Source: CANLBN01 sp034111645 (GTDB lineage: Bacteria; Pseudomonadota; Gammaproteobacteria; Pseudomonadales; Cellvibrionaceae). From it: a stretch of 64,000 nt of DNA. The position numbers and the translations under genes were made by a program. Shown here one piece after another: positions 28,194 through 37,261 of the stretch. Every line of letters starts with the position of its first letter. The stretch's first letter is position 1. The DNA lies in assembly GCA_034111645.1 (NCBI GenBank), contig JAWUWW010000039.1, positions 1-64,000 of the forward strand. The letters are read 5' to 3'. The notes beneath the pieces were generated by a model. That model ran no database searches, had not been told where the DNA came from, and saw nothing but the letters and a program-made list of their open reading frames with translations.

Positions 28194-28688
28194 TTAACGT
28201 TGATGAATGTCGATATTTTTACTGGCAATTATTTCATAACCTTTGTAACCACGTTTTTGCCACCATTCACTTGCTTGCATATTATCTGCATCCCAAGCTA
28301 CTTGAAAAGACTGTGCGCCAAGAGTGATTAAGCGTTGTTCGATACTGTCTAACAATAATTGACCAATTCCCTGCCTGCGATTTTCCTCATTGACCCACAG
28401 GCTGAAAATAACACCAATAGATGACAATTTAACAGCGGGGCGTTCGTACAAATGTCCGCTAATAGTACCAATAATTTTTTTATCTTGAGCGTTTTTCTCG
28501 CAAGCCACCAAGAGAGCGGCATTTTTCGATTGAATAGAATGTTTAATAAATTCTGCAGCGTATGATTGTTTCTGATCCGTATCGCCTCCAAAAGGGCGAC
28601 TGCTTGAAGCTAGATCAATGTTTTGCCACATATGCGATAGAAAGTCTATTTGCTCGGGCAATGCTTCTTCGATAACAATAATAGACAT
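28194..28688 (-). CDS. GNAT family N-acetyltransferase
   Basis: A 164-residue acetyl-CoA-dependent transferase. The GNAT core is visible as GVIFSLWVNEENRRQGIGQL near residue 91, holding the R/Q-x-x-G-x-G/A acetyl-CoA loop (RRQGIG), followed by the late strand QVAWDADNMQASEWWQKRGY. The substrate is not predictable. It ends 10 bp downstream of the cupin gene on the same strand, so the cupin gene, this gene and the DUF4156 gene may be co-transcribed. Confidence 0.85.
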   Translation of the reverse strand: MSIIVIEEALPEQIDFLSHMWQNIDLASSSRPFGGDTDQKQSYAAEFIKHSIQSKNAALLVACEKNAQDKKIIGTISGHLYERPAVKLSSIGVIFSLWVNEENRRQGIGQLLLDSIEQRLITLGAQSFQVAWDADNMQASEWWQKRGYKGYEIIASKNIDIHQR

Positions 28689-28698
28689 AAGTTAATTA

Positions 28699-29010
28699 TT
28701 ATACGCTGTCTTGTGTTTCGACAACTAAAATACGGGCTTCGCCTTTTGGGTGTGCAACATGCTCTGTGCCAATTGATGCATAAAAAATATCACCAGTTTC
28801 TAGCGTAGTCATTTGCTCTTTACCATCTTGCTTGTAATACATATCCACGCTGCCATCAAGCACAGCAAATACTTCTTGTCCGTCATTGATATGCCATTGA
28901 TAGGGTTGATCAGTCCAGTGCAGTTTTGTGGTGATACCCTTCATGTTGGCTATAATTTTAGAACCCCAAGCCGTTGCAGCGGTAAATTCTTTGCTTCTGA
29001 TAATCTCCAT
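28699..29010 (-). CDS. Small cupin-domain protein
   Basis: A 103-residue single-domain cupin. The barrel motifs appear as HINDGQEVFAVLDGSVDMY near residue 40 and GTEHVAHPKGEARILVVE near residue 82. These keep a glutamate and histidines usable as metal ligands but not the full classical set of motif 1. The function is unknown; such proteins are often small metal-binding or sugar-binding enzymes. It is followed by the GNAT gene after 10 bp. Confidence 0.75.
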   Translation of the reverse strand: MEIIRSKEFTAATAWGSKIIANMKGITTKLHWTDQPYQWHINDGQEVFAVLDGSVDMYYKQDGKEQMTTLETGDIFYASIGTEHVAHPKGEARILVVETQDSV

Positions 29011-29157
29011 AAATATTATCCGAAATAGCCAATAGGAATATTCTAATTTAAGAATTTTTTAAGAATATCTCGTAAAAAATTATCATCGATGAATCTAAGT
29101 TTAAATGGTCTCTTACATAGGATACTTATAATCATCTTAAGAGAACAGGATAAAAAG

Positions 29158-29197
29158 TAAAAAAGGCCGCTAATGCGACCTTTTTTAATAATAGATT
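29158..29197 (-). terminator. Bidirectional terminator downstream of pckA
   Basis: The stem AAAAAGGCCGC / GCGACCTTTTT with a TAAT loop and one mismatch, flanked by A and T runs on both sides, lies about 10 bases after the pckA stop on the minus strand. It should end the pckA transcript. Confidence 0.75.
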
Positions 29198-29207
29198 TAA
29201 AGTTTTG

Positions 29208-30782
29208 TTAACACGTTAACCTATGCCCAGGGCCTGCTCTATTAACGTCTTCGCTAACGTCAAAGTTTTTAATATTCTCAGCAAATAGCTTGGCAAGTTT
29301 ATTAGCGCTTTCATCGTATGCTGCTTTATCTTCCCAAGCTTCACGTGGGTTGACATATTTTTGGTCAACGCCGGATATCACTTTAGGAATGTCTAAGTTT
29401 AAAATATCTAAATGTTCAGTTTCACAACCTTCAAGCAGACCGTTTTGAATAGCGGCAACTACTGCACGCGTAACAGGGATAGGGAAACGCGAGCCCTTTC
29501 CGCCAGCGCCACCAGCACCGCCTGTCCAACCTGTATTAACAAGATAGACTTTTGATTTGAAGTCTTCAATACGCCTCATTAAAAGATCGCCATATTCGCG
29601 AGCAGGGCGGGGCATAAAAGGTGCGCCAAAACAGGTCGAAAAGGCTGGATGTATACCCGCTTGTGCGCCCAGCTCGGTAGAGCCTACGCGTGCAGTGTAG
29701 CCCGATAAAAAGTGATAGGCGGCAGCTTCTTTACTTAAGATCGCAACAGGCGGTAAAACACCCGATACATCACAGGTCAAGAAGATAACGTTCTTCGGCT
29801 CGCCAGCGCGGTTTTCCATTTGACGCATATCAACGTGCTCTAGGGGGTAAGAGCAGCGACCGTTTTCGGATAAGTGAGTGTCACAATAGTCAGGTTCATT
29901 TGCCGAATTATGAGCAACGTTCTCAACAATCGCGCCTTGACGAATAGCATCCCAAATAACGGGCTCATTTTTTTTGCTTAGGTCGATTGTTTTGGCGTAA
30001 CAACCGCCCTCTATATTAAATACCGATCCCTTTGCCCAGCCGTGTTCGTCATCACCAATTAAGTAGCGCTCCGGGTCTGCCGATAATGTGGTTTTACCGG
30101 TACCGGATAAACCAAAAAACAAGCAAGTGTCGCCGTCTTTGCCAACATTTGCAGAGCAGTGCATTGGCAATACGTCTTTTTCAGGTAAAAGGAAGTTTTG
30201 TACAGAAAACATTGCTTTTTTCATCTCGCCCGCATAACGCATGCCAGCAATTAATATTTTGCGTTGGCCGAAGTTAATACAAACAACAGCCTCTGAATTA
30301 GTGCCGTCGCGTTCAGGATCACACTCGAAATTAGCGGCATGAGCGATAGACCAAGCTTCTTTACCTTTAGGGTTGAAGTCTTCGGTACGTATAAACATAT
30401 TGTTTGCGAACAGACTATGCCAAGCAGTTTGCGTACGCACATTAACAGCCAGATAGTGATCGCTATCTTGGCCAACATGGTATTGGCTAACAAAATTGTC
30501 AACTTCAGCAAGATAATCATCAACTCGATCCCATAGAGCATCGAATTTATCAGCATCAAATGGACGGTTAACACTACCCCAGTCGATAGAGTCTGCAGTA
30601 GATGGCTCTTTTACAATGAATCGATCAGCAGGTGATCGGCCAGTGCGAGTACCTGTTTCAGTGATTAATGCGCCGGTATGAGAAAGCTTGCCTTCGTTGC
30701 GTGCCAGAGCTTGCCGAATAAGTTCATCTGCGCTTAGGTTTGAGTATGTTGTAACAGAAACCTCTGCTGTCGCCTGTGTCAT
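29208..30782 (-). CDS. pckA: Phosphoenolpyruvate carboxykinase (ATP)
   Basis: A 524-residue ATP-type PEPCK that converts oxaloacetate and ATP to phosphoenolpyruvate, CO2 and ADP, the first committed step of gluconeogenesis. Diagnostic segments are GRSPADRFIV near residue 49, the kinase P-loop FFGLSGTGKTTLS near 236, and the metal-binding IGDDEHGW near 256. Length and motifs are complete. It lies downstream of hslO with a 199-bp gap, continuing the yrfG-hslR-hslO-pckA order known from E. coli and relatives. Confidence 0.97.
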   Translation of the reverse strand: MTQATAEVSVTTYSNLSADELIRQALARNEGKLSHTGALITETGTRTGRSPADRFIVKEPSTADSIDWGSVNRPFDADKFDALWDRVDDYLAEVDNFVSQYHVGQDSDHYLAVNVRTQTAWHSLFANNMFIRTEDFNPKGKEAWSIAHAANFECDPERDGTNSEAVVCINFGQRKILIAGMRYAGEMKKAMFSVQNFLLPEKDVLPMHCSANVGKDGDTCLFFGLSGTGKTTLSADPERYLIGDDEHGWAKGSVFNIEGGCYAKTIDLSKKNEPVIWDAIRQGAIVENVAHNSANEPDYCDTHLSENGRCSYPLEHVDMRQMENRAGEPKNVIFLTCDVSGVLPPVAILSKEAAAYHFLSGYTARVGSTELGAQAGIHPAFSTCFGAPFMPRPAREYGDLLMRRIEDFKSKVYLVNTGWTGGAGGAGGKGSRFPIPVTRAVVAAIQNGLLEGCETEHLDILNLDIPKVISGVDQKYVNPREAWEDKAAYDESANKLAKLFAENIKNFDVSEDVNRAGPGHRLTC

Positions 30783-30981
30783 GAGTTGTACCTAATTTAA
30801 AGTGATAATTCTTAGTGCTAGGTTTAATCTAGTTAAAGACTAAAAGTTATGGCACCAATATTAATATTTCAGCCGGCTATTATGGCAGACAAAAGAGCGT
30901 AAGCGAACCCCCGAAAGAGCTATTTTAAGATCAAAAATGATGGCTTTTAACTGTTTCTTTGATTAACTTTTTCTATTAAGT

Positions 30982-31899
30982 TTAATGCGTAATATTTGGC
31001 CCGAATAACTCATCAATATCGGTGGCATCATAACGGTATTCAAAACCACAAAACTCGCAATTAATGAGAATAATACTTTGCTCTTCCAATAAGGCCTTGG
31101 CATCTTCTAGACCAAGGTGCTTAAGCGCACGGCTACTGCGCTCTTTAGAGCAACTACAGGCAAAATTAAAGCCTTTAGGCTCAAAAATTCTGACGCCTTC
31201 TTCATGGAACAAGCGCGTTAATAATTGTTGATGGGCTAGGGTGAGCAGTTCTTCTTCGGTAATGGTATTGGCAAGTTGAATACGATTAATCCAAGCCTGT
31301 TGATTCGTCTCTGCATCGGATTCTTGTTGTGGCAATTGTTGTAGCATTAACCCCGTTGCTGTCGAGCCATTACTGGCTAGCCATAGGCGTGTGGGTAATT
31401 GCTCAGACAGAGCAAAGTAGTGTTGCAAGCAATCCGCCAGACAAGGCTCTTCAAGCGGAACAATGCCCTGATAGCGATTACCTTTTGTCGGGTCGATAAT
31501 AATTGATAAAACCCCTTTGCCAATGAGGTTAGGCATCCCAGATTGAGAAAGTAGCTCATTAATATCATCGCCGTCAGCGCTAGCGGCAAGTTTTGCGATG
31601 CCACGAAGTTGTTTGGTGGGGTTAGCCTTGGTATTACTAGCTTCGGCCATAATTAATGGTAACGGCCCATCGCCTCTAGCTTGCAGAGTTAACACGCCGT
31701 CAAACTTTAAAGTGCTTGATAAAAGTGCTACTGCGGCCATAAATTCCCCGAGTAACTGTTTGACCGAGGCGGGGTAAGTTTGGCTAGCTAACATGTCATG
31801 CAGACTGTTATTTAAAGTGACTATTTTTCCTCGAATATCGGTATTATCGAAGATAAAGTTATGCAATAAGTCGTTGTCAGCGATATCGTCGGTGGGCAT
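30982..31899 (-). CDS. hslO: Redox-regulated chaperone Hsp33
   Basis: A 305-residue holdase chaperone activated by oxidation. The N-terminal substrate-binding domain is followed by a C-terminal zinc-redox switch with the four cysteines as CSC near residue 248 and CEFC near residue 281, the expected CxC...CxxC pattern. In the reduced state zinc keeps it inactive; oxidants such as hypochlorite or peroxide unfold the switch. It lies in the conserved heat-shock block, 206 bp after hslR. Confidence 0.96.
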   Translation of the reverse strand: MPTDDIADNDLLHNFIFDNTDIRGKIVTLNNSLHDMLASQTYPASVKQLLGEFMAAVALLSSTLKFDGVLTLQARGDGPLPLIMAEASNTKANPTKQLRGIAKLAASADGDDINELLSQSGMPNLIGKGVLSIIIDPTKGNRYQGIVPLEEPCLADCLQHYFALSEQLPTRLWLASNGSTATGLMLQQLPQQESDAETNQQAWINRIQLANTITEEELLTLAHQQLLTRLFHEEGVRIFEPKGFNFACSCSKERSSRALKHLGLEDAKALLEEQSIILINCEFCGFEYRYDATDIDELFGPNITH

Positions 31900-32105
31900 G
31901 TAGCGCTCTTTAGTTTAAGTGGATGAATTTATACGTTTGCTATTAAACCGGCAGTGTATAAGTAATCGTCTTAATGGGGAATGGTTAGGGCAGTTGACGG
32001 ATAAAATTACGGTAATTCTTAAAAAATGTCAGTATTCAAAAAAGTTACTTTGCGAAAGATAGCTGTTGTTTGTCGAGCATCTAATCTAATAGGACAATTT
32101 ATGCA

Positions 32106-32495
32106 TTAATCGTCCATAATATCTTTGAAACGATGTATTTGGCGACGTTGCTTTTTGTTAGGTCGCCCGTCGGTTTGAAAGCCCGATGCGCTTTGTAATA
32201 TTTTACGTTGCTCTGTATTTACTTTGCGTTGCTCGATGCTTTGCGGCGTTTCTTCATAAAGTAAGGCAGCTTCTGGAGCTCCACGGCGCTGGTCAGATAA
32301 ACTAACAACTAGGACTTCTTTGGTATCCCAGCCTTGGCGTATACTAAGAATTGCATCGACCATAATTTCTTTACTGGATTTAGCTCGCTGACCATCGCAT
32401 TGAACTTTACCCCCTTCAATGGCTTGTTTGGCAAGACTGCGAGTTTTAAAAAAGCGTGCAGCCCATAACCACTTATCTAGTCTAACTTTTATCAT
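32106..32495 (-). CDS. hslR: Ribosome-associated heat shock protein Hsp15
   Basis: A 129-residue S4-domain RNA-binding protein. The S4 motif starts at residue 3 (RLDKWLWAARFFKTRSLAKQ), and the C-terminus is basic (GRPNKKQRRQIHRF). Hsp15 binds free 50S subunits carrying a nascent chain and helps recycle stalled ribosomes. The start overlaps the yrfG stop by four bases (ATGA), so the two are translationally coupled. The length is close to the E. coli protein. Confidence 0.94.
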   Translation of the reverse strand: MIKVRLDKWLWAARFFKTRSLAKQAIEGGKVQCDGQRAKSSKEIMVDAILSIRQGWDTKEVLVVSLSDQRRGAPEAALLYEETPQSIEQRKVNTEQRKILQSASGFQTDGRPNKKQRRQIHRFKDIMDD

Positions 32496-33178
32496 TGGTC
32501 CACCGTTTGGTTGTTATATGGCTTAATGAGTCCTGCCATAATTTCGTCAAAATCGTGGATTGCACGGACATCAGCTAAGGTTCTGTGTTGTTGGCTATCG
32601 GGTTGATGGATGCCCAGAACATGCTTAATGCCAAATGCCTCCGCTGTATCAAGCACTGTTTTATTATCATCGATAAATAAAGTACTGTCATTATTGAAAG
32701 GATAATTGTGGGCTAGGGTATGCCAAAAGCTTTGCTGCTCTTTGGGCGCTTGAAATTGATGCGAGGTAATTACTTCGTCAAAAAACGGTTCAATTTGTGT
32801 TTGCTTAAATTTTATAGCCACCCCAGCAGGGTGGGCATTAGTGACTAGGTAGATGATCTTGCCACTGCTTTTTAAGCCCTGCAAAAATTCTAGCGTATAG
32901 GGGCGTTCTTTTATTTTATGTTTGGTTTCGCTCTTTAAGGCAACAATGTCAACTTTTAGCTGCTCTGACCAATAGTCGAGACAATACCAATTTAAAGTAC
33001 CTTCTAAAGAGCTAATGTGTTGATGAAGTTGCTGCTTAGATTCTGACAAACTTAAGCGGTGAATTTCGGCAAACCGAAGCGGTAAATGAGTGAGCCAAAA
33101 ATGATTGTCGTAATGAAGATCAAGTAAGGTACCGTCCATATCTAGCATAACGGTTTTAATTTGATCCCAATTAATCAT
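32492..33178 (-). CDS. yrfG: HAD-family GMP/IMP nucleotidase (YrfG-like)
   Basis: A 228-residue haloacid dehalogenase hydrolase. Motif I is DMDGTLLD near residue 13, motif II YLVTNAHP near 109, motif III lysine in APKEQ near 144, and motif IV FIDDNKTV near 167. The position directly upstream of hslR, with a 4-bp overlap, identifies it as the YrfG (NagD-unrelated) nucleotidase that dephosphorylates GMP and IMP in E. coli. It is divergent from cysQ. Confidence 0.9.
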   Translation of the reverse strand: MINWDQIKTVMLDMDGTLLDLHYDNHFWLTHLPLRFAEIHRLSLSESKQQLHQHISSLEGTLNWYCLDYWSEQLKVDIVALKSETKHKIKERPYTLEFLQGLKSSGKIIYLVTNAHPAGVAIKFKQTQIEPFFDEVITSHQFQAPKEQQSFWHTLAHNYPFNNDSTLFIDDNKTVLDTAEAFGIKHVLGIHQPDSQQHRTLADVRAIHDFDEIMAGLIKPYNNQTVDQ

Positions 33179-33392
33179 CTTGTGTTTTCCTGACGGTTAG
33201 TCCCAGAGCATCATTGTACCAAATGGTGCGGAGTAATTATCGCTATATAAACTAACGCAAGTCACTATAATACGTGTTTGGTCAATGAAATTGGCGCTTA
33301 TATTTTAGGTGCTAAACAGCCCTTTAGGCTATTAGGGTAAGAATAAGTATAAGGATAATTATAGAGATACGGGCAAAAGGTGCTAAAAATAT

Positions 33393-34340
33393 ATGGTGGT
33401 TGAGAATAAATTATTAGATGACATAATTACTATTGCACGCAATGCCGGCGAGAAAATACTAACGATTTATCATCAATCATCTACGCTTGAGATTATTTCA
33501 AAAACTGATGACTCTCCCCTAACACAAGCAGATCTAGCTGCGCATCACATTATCGTGGCGGCATTAAATCGATTGACCCCTAAAATACCTGTGTTATCTG
33601 AAGAATCTACATTGCCTGACTTCGCAGAAAGGCAGCAATGGACGCAATATTGGCTAGTAGACCCACTCGACGGTACTAAAGAATTCATAAGTCGTAATGG
33701 TGAGTTTACGGTTAATATCGCTTTGATTGACAAGGGCGTGCCAGTATTAGGTGTTGTTTATGTTCCTGTTGGTGACGTCTGTTATGCGGGTTTTTCAGCT
33801 GACACATCAGAATCTTCAAAAATAACCTCAGAATCATCTATTCAAAGCTCTGACACTCATTCAAATATTTCTGTAAGCCCAAACAAATCTGTATTTGTGA
33901 ATAAAAATATTCATAAGTACGCCTGTAAAATATCCGCTAATGGCATAGTCGATATAAAAGCGCGCAGCATCCAAGGGCTTGTTAGCGCCGGCTTGCCTAT
34001 CGAAGTTGTAGCAAGTAGGCATCATCGAGCAGAGGCCGTTGACACGCTTTGTGCAAAGATAAATACTGAATGGGGGCAAACACACTTGCGTTCGATGGGT
34101 AGCTCCCTAAAGTTATGCTTAATCGCCGAGGGTAGAGCAGATTTATATCCTCGATTTGGACCAACGTCAGAGTGGGATACAGCCGCAGCTCAGGCTATTG
34201 TAGAGGCTGCTGGCGGTAATGTTTTAAACGCGAGAGGTTTACCGCTTCGGTATAATCAAAAAGACAGTATGCTTAACCCTGATTTTTTTGTTATCGGTGA
34301 AGATATTTCTCAGTGGCGACGGCTTTTAAGCTCTTGCTGA
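33393..34340 (+). CDS. cysQ: 3'(2'),5'-bisphosphate nucleotidase CysQ
   Basis: A 315-residue inositol-phosphatase-fold enzyme that removes phosphate from PAP, a by-product of sulfate assimilation. The metal site appears as LSEESTLPDF near residue 68 and WLVDPLDGTKEFI near residue 87, and the late motif as SEWDTAAAQAI near residue 256. It is 45-65 residues longer than most CysQ proteins. The extra length is largely a Ser/Thr-rich segment at about residues 131-165, between the two halves of the fold. In pseudomonads a nudE gene sits between cysQ and yrfG; here it is missing. Confidence 0.92.
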   Translation: MVVENKLLDDIITIARNAGEKILTIYHQSSTLEIISKTDDSPLTQADLAAHHIIVAALNRLTPKIPVLSEESTLPDFAERQQWTQYWLVDPLDGTKEFISRNGEFTVNIALIDKGVPVLGVVYVPVGDVCYAGFSADTSESSKITSESSIQSSDTHSNISVSPNKSVFVNKNIHKYACKISANGIVDIKARSIQGLVSAGLPIEVVASRHHRAEAVDTLCAKINTEWGQTHLRSMGSSLKLCLIAEGRADLYPRFGPTSEWDTAAAQAIVEAAGGNVLNARGLPLRYNQKDSMLNPDFFVIGEDISQWRRLLSSC

Positions 34341-34536
34341 TGGCGTATTTCGATATTATTATTTGTATACACTTAACTTTAATCTTGTGATGAGATGAAA
34401 TGCCAAAAGTTCGATAGAAGAAGTTAGTGTAGTTTGTTAAACTATGACCTCAAAACATTGATTTTGATCGCATAAAAAAGAAATAGAAGCTGTATACGGC
34501 TTGAAGTTTTTAAAATATGGGCGTTTAATTGCAGAT

Positions 34537-34728
34537 ATGTCTGAACTTACAATAGAAGATCTTTATAAGAAAGTTGATCAGCTGATTAACCATTGCGAAT
34601 CTTTAAAGGCGCGGGAATCGTCCTTACTAGGTGAGCGGTCGCGTTTAATTGAAAAAAACGAATTGGCAAGGACACGCGTTGAAGCGATGATTGGCCAACT
34701 TAAAAATTTACAACAAACGACAGGTTAG
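34537..34728 (+). CDS. TIGR02449-family small coiled-coil protein
   Basis: A 63-residue protein if started at the ATG at 34537; an in-frame TTG 12 codons upstream is less likely. It is nearly all alpha-helix with heptad-like leucines (ELTIEDLYKKVDQLINHCES) and matches the short TIGR02449 proteins encoded just upstream of zapA in many Gammaproteobacteria. The role is unknown, but position and coiled coil suggest a link to division. It is 12 bp before zapA and must be co-transcribed with it. Confidence 0.85.
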   Translation: MSELTIEDLYKKVDQLINHCESLKARESSLLGERSRLIEKNELARTRVEAMIGQLKNLQQTTG

Positions 34729-34740
34729 GCGGGTAAAGTT

Positions 34741-35019
34741 GTGGCAACAGAAACATTATCTGTGCATATTTTAGGTAAGGATTACAAAGTCGCATGCCCC
34801 GCAGAGGAGCAAGATGCGCTTTTACGTGCTGCTTCCGAACTAGATCGACGTATGCGAATTATAAGACAATCTGGTAACGTGATAGGTGTTGAACGTATAG
34901 CTGTAATGGCCGCTCTTAATTTATCGAATGAAGTCTTAACGGGACAGCTGCAGCGCAATGATCTTGATCAAGAAGTTCTTGAAGACCTTCATTCAAGAAT
35001 TGATGAGGCTTTATCTTAA
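34741..35019 (+). CDS. zapA: Cell division protein ZapA
   Basis: A 92-residue FtsZ-associated protein. The N-terminal globular part has the family pattern (SVHILGKDYKVACPAEEQDA), followed by LDRRMRIIRQSGNVIGVER and a C-terminal coiled coil. It crosslinks FtsZ filaments at the division ring. The start is GTG, 12 bp after the TIGR02449 gene. 6S RNA follows downstream, the standard arrangement. Confidence 0.94.
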   Translation: MATETLSVHILGKDYKVACPAEEQDALLRAASELDRRMRIIRQSGNVIGVERIAVMAALNLSNEVLTGQLQRNDLDQEVLEDLHSRIDEALS

Positions 35020-35283
35020 CTCTATTTATTTTTCCTAAATTATTTCCATCCCAAATTATCCTCTCTGTAAATCATCCCCAAATTTTTTAATGGCAATAGC
35101 TGGTTTTATAACCGATGTTATTATTGTAGTGATAACTTTTTAAAAAATAACTTCAAAGACATTTTTTAATCAATCAAAATCTTTTGTTAATAATGTTATC
35201 GATTGCCTCTAAAGGATAGTATCTAAAGATAGCTTCATTCTATTCTTTATGCCTAAATATTCTCTAATAGTTGAATTTCGTCA

Positions 35284-35312
35284 TTGCGTTAATTTTTTGC
35301 TTTGGATATGAT
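35284..35312 (+). promoter_or_regulatory. Likely sigma-70 promoter of 6S RNA
   Basis: TTGCGT at 35284-35289 and TATGAT at 35307-35312 are separated by 17 bases, a near-consensus pair. The predicted start near 35319 falls at the 5' end of the 6S RNA homology. The 294 bp between zapA and 6S RNA otherwise hold no gene. Confidence 0.65.
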
Positions 35313-35315
35313 TGG

Positions 35316-35489
35316 TTCTCTCCTGAGACGTTTGCTAGTCTATGTCTTCGAGCCGATACTACCACCCTAGGAGGTTTCTTGCGTTTGTTGGTGTGCATGT
35401 CCGCTAGTCGGAAAGCCTTATGCAGATCGGAAGCCCCCGTCTTGAACTTATCGGTTCAAGGTCAGTTTGACAGCGGCGCCTTGGGATTT
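35316..35489 (+). ncRNA. ssrS: 6S RNA
   Basis: Placed between zapA and fau, as in most Gammaproteobacteria. The closing stem is visible: TCCTGAGACG (35321-35330) pairs with CGCCTTGGGA (35477-35486) with one mismatch. Other E. coli-like blocks are GAGCCGATA near 35350, GTGTGCATG with TCGGAAAGCCTTA around 35393-35422, and CTTGAAC...GGTTCAAGG near 35442-35461. 6S RNA binds sigma-70 RNA polymerase by mimicking an open promoter. A T-rich stretch after 35490 may end transcription. The ends are approximate. The open frame 35271-35507 is spurious. Confidence 0.92.
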
Positions 35490-35751
35490 ACTTATTTATT
35501 TTTTTAAAACTATTCGTTTATTGATTTTTAGCTAATCTATTTAACTATTTATTTATTATTAATAAATATTTAAGATAACTAGCTCCCTCCTCTCAATAAT
35601 GTTTTTCTTTTACAAATTTTAGCATCTCTAAAACTTACACCCTATTTGTCGTTTTCGATGTTCGCGATATTTTTAAACAGGTTTTGTGTCTCTCTGATTG
35701 TGCGGCTATAATTACGCCACTATTTTGATGGATTAATTATGGTGTTTAATA

Positions 35752-36342
35752 ATGACCAACTGTCAGCTAGCTTCAGAATTACGTGGCATGATTCGCAGGC
35801 GCAGACAAAAGATCGGTGTCGGCGCTCAACATCGTGCAGCCCGTGCTTTGGCTAAAAAAATATGCGCCTTGATTGAATATCAAAGTGCTAGCCGAATAGC
35901 GCTATATATAGCAAGTGATGGTGAAATTGACTGTCGATTTATTATTCAAGATGCTTGGCGATCAGGTAAGCAATGCTTTCTTCCTGTTCTCAAAACCGAC
36001 AATCCAAAAGCGCATCAAATGGATTTTATGTCATTTAATCCCGGAAGCTCTTTAAGATTTAATCGCTATGGTATTTTAGAGCCAAAAAGTGGGTCAAAAA
36101 TATCAGCACAGGCGCTCGATTTAGTCATTGTGCCACTAGTCGGTTTCGATAGAGCTGGTAATCGTATCGGAATGGGTGGGGGTTATTATGATCGCGCTTT
36201 TGAATTTACCCACAAGCAAAATATAGGCATTCAAATTCCGCAACTACCGGTATTAATTGGTGTTGCTCACCGTTCGCAAGAAGTGCGTAGCATGCGTCCG
36301 AGATCGTGGGATGTGCGCTTAGATTCTGTCGTTAGCGTTTAA
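35752..36342 (+). CDS. fau: 5-formyltetrahydrofolate cyclo-ligase
   Basis: A 196-residue enzyme that converts 5-formyl-THF to 5,10-methenyl-THF with ATP. Conserved segments are ALYIASDGEIDCRFII near residue 51, the ATP loop RIGMGGGYYDRAFEF near residue 138, and a C-terminal DVRLDSVV. The position just after 6S RNA is the classic ssrS-fau arrangement, in which the two are often co-transcribed. The start is ATG at 35752. Confidence 0.94.
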   Translation: MTNCQLASELRGMIRRRRQKIGVGAQHRAARALAKKICALIEYQSASRIALYIASDGEIDCRFIIQDAWRSGKQCFLPVLKTDNPKAHQMDFMSFNPGSSLRFNRYGILEPKSGSKISAQALDLVIVPLVGFDRAGNRIGMGGGYYDRAFEFTHKQNIGIQIPQLPVLIGVAHRSQEVRSMRPRSWDVRLDSVVSV

Positions 36343-36463
36343 GCTAATTATATGTAGGTGATTAATGATTCATAGCGACCATCAGCACGTAATTTTTGCG
36401 TTGACCGCCATTTTACAATTCAGTAGTTGATAATAAAAGAAACTTATATTTGGATAATACATC

Positions 36464-37135
36464 ATGACGCAAGACGAATTAAAGCAAGCTGTCGCCAAAG
36501 CTGCTGTTGGCTATATTCAACCAAAATTAACAAAAGGTGCGATCGTCGGTGTGGGTACTGGGTCTACAGCAAATTGCTTTATTGATGAGCTTGCAAATAT
36601 TAAGAGCTTGTTTGCTGGTGCCGTGGCGAGTTCAGAGGCAACTGCAAAAAGGCTGAATGATCATGGCATTAAAGTTTATGACTTAAATGATGTTGATGGC
36701 TTAGTGGTGTATGTCGATGGTGCTGACGAAGCCGATGCAAATTTATGTTTAATAAAGGGTGGCGGGGCAGCGCTAACGCGCGAAAAAATTGTCGCTGCTT
36801 GTGCCAAAGAGTTCGTGTGTATTGCCGATGAAAGTAAATGGGTGAATATATTAGGGCGTTTTCCTCTTCCGGTCGAAGTGATTCCCATGGCGCGGGCCTA
36901 TGTTATGCGTGAGCTGACAAAGTTGGGTGGTCGGCCTGAATATCGCGACGGGGTTGTCACCGATAATGGTAACGATATTGTTGATGTATATGATTTAAAG
37001 ATTGATCAACCCGTTCACTTAGAAGCAACAATTAATGCTATTGTGGGGGTGGTAACCAATGGCTTGTTTGCCCAACGCCCAGCCAATGTATTGCTGTTGG
37101 GACGCGAATCTGGCGTCGAAATCTTTGTTGGCTAG
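36464..37135 (+). CDS. rpiA: Ribose-5-phosphate isomerase A
   Basis: A 223-residue enzyme interconverting ribose 5-phosphate and ribulose 5-phosphate in the pentose phosphate pathway. Diagnostic motifs are VGVGTGSTANCFID near residue 29, VDGADEADANLCLIKGGGAA near residue 83, and ADESKWVNILGRFPLPVEV near residue 122. The catalytic aspartate, glutamate and lysine regions are all present and the length is standard. It is followed by a clear terminator. Confidence 0.96.
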   Translation: MTQDELKQAVAKAAVGYIQPKLTKGAIVGVGTGSTANCFIDELANIKSLFAGAVASSEATAKRLNDHGIKVYDLNDVDGLVVYVDGADEADANLCLIKGGGAALTREKIVAACAKEFVCIADESKWVNILGRFPLPVEVIPMARAYVMRELTKLGGRPEYRDGVVTDNGNDIVDVYDLKIDQPVHLEATINAIVGVVTNGLFAQRPANVLLLGRESGVEIFVG

Positions 37136-37196
37136 TCTACTATTAATTGACACTCTTATGGATGGGATATAATAGCCAATAAGCTAATATGTAGAT

Positions 37197-37233
37197 AAAA
37201 AGCCATGTGTTTAAACAATATATGGCTTTTTTT
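37197..37233 (+). terminator. Rho-independent terminator after rpiA
   Basis: The stem AAAAAGCCAT / ATGGCTTTTT with a 15-base loop, followed by more T, lies about 60 bases after the rpiA stop and before the convergent DUF1127 gene. It should work in both directions. Confidence 0.8.
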
Positions 37234-37261
37234 ATTTCCAAAAAGGCTTTTTATACGCAAT

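Noticed and set aside
35271..35507. 78-codon open frame between zapA and fau
   Set aside because: It overlaps the 6S RNA, whose pairing and position explain the sequence.
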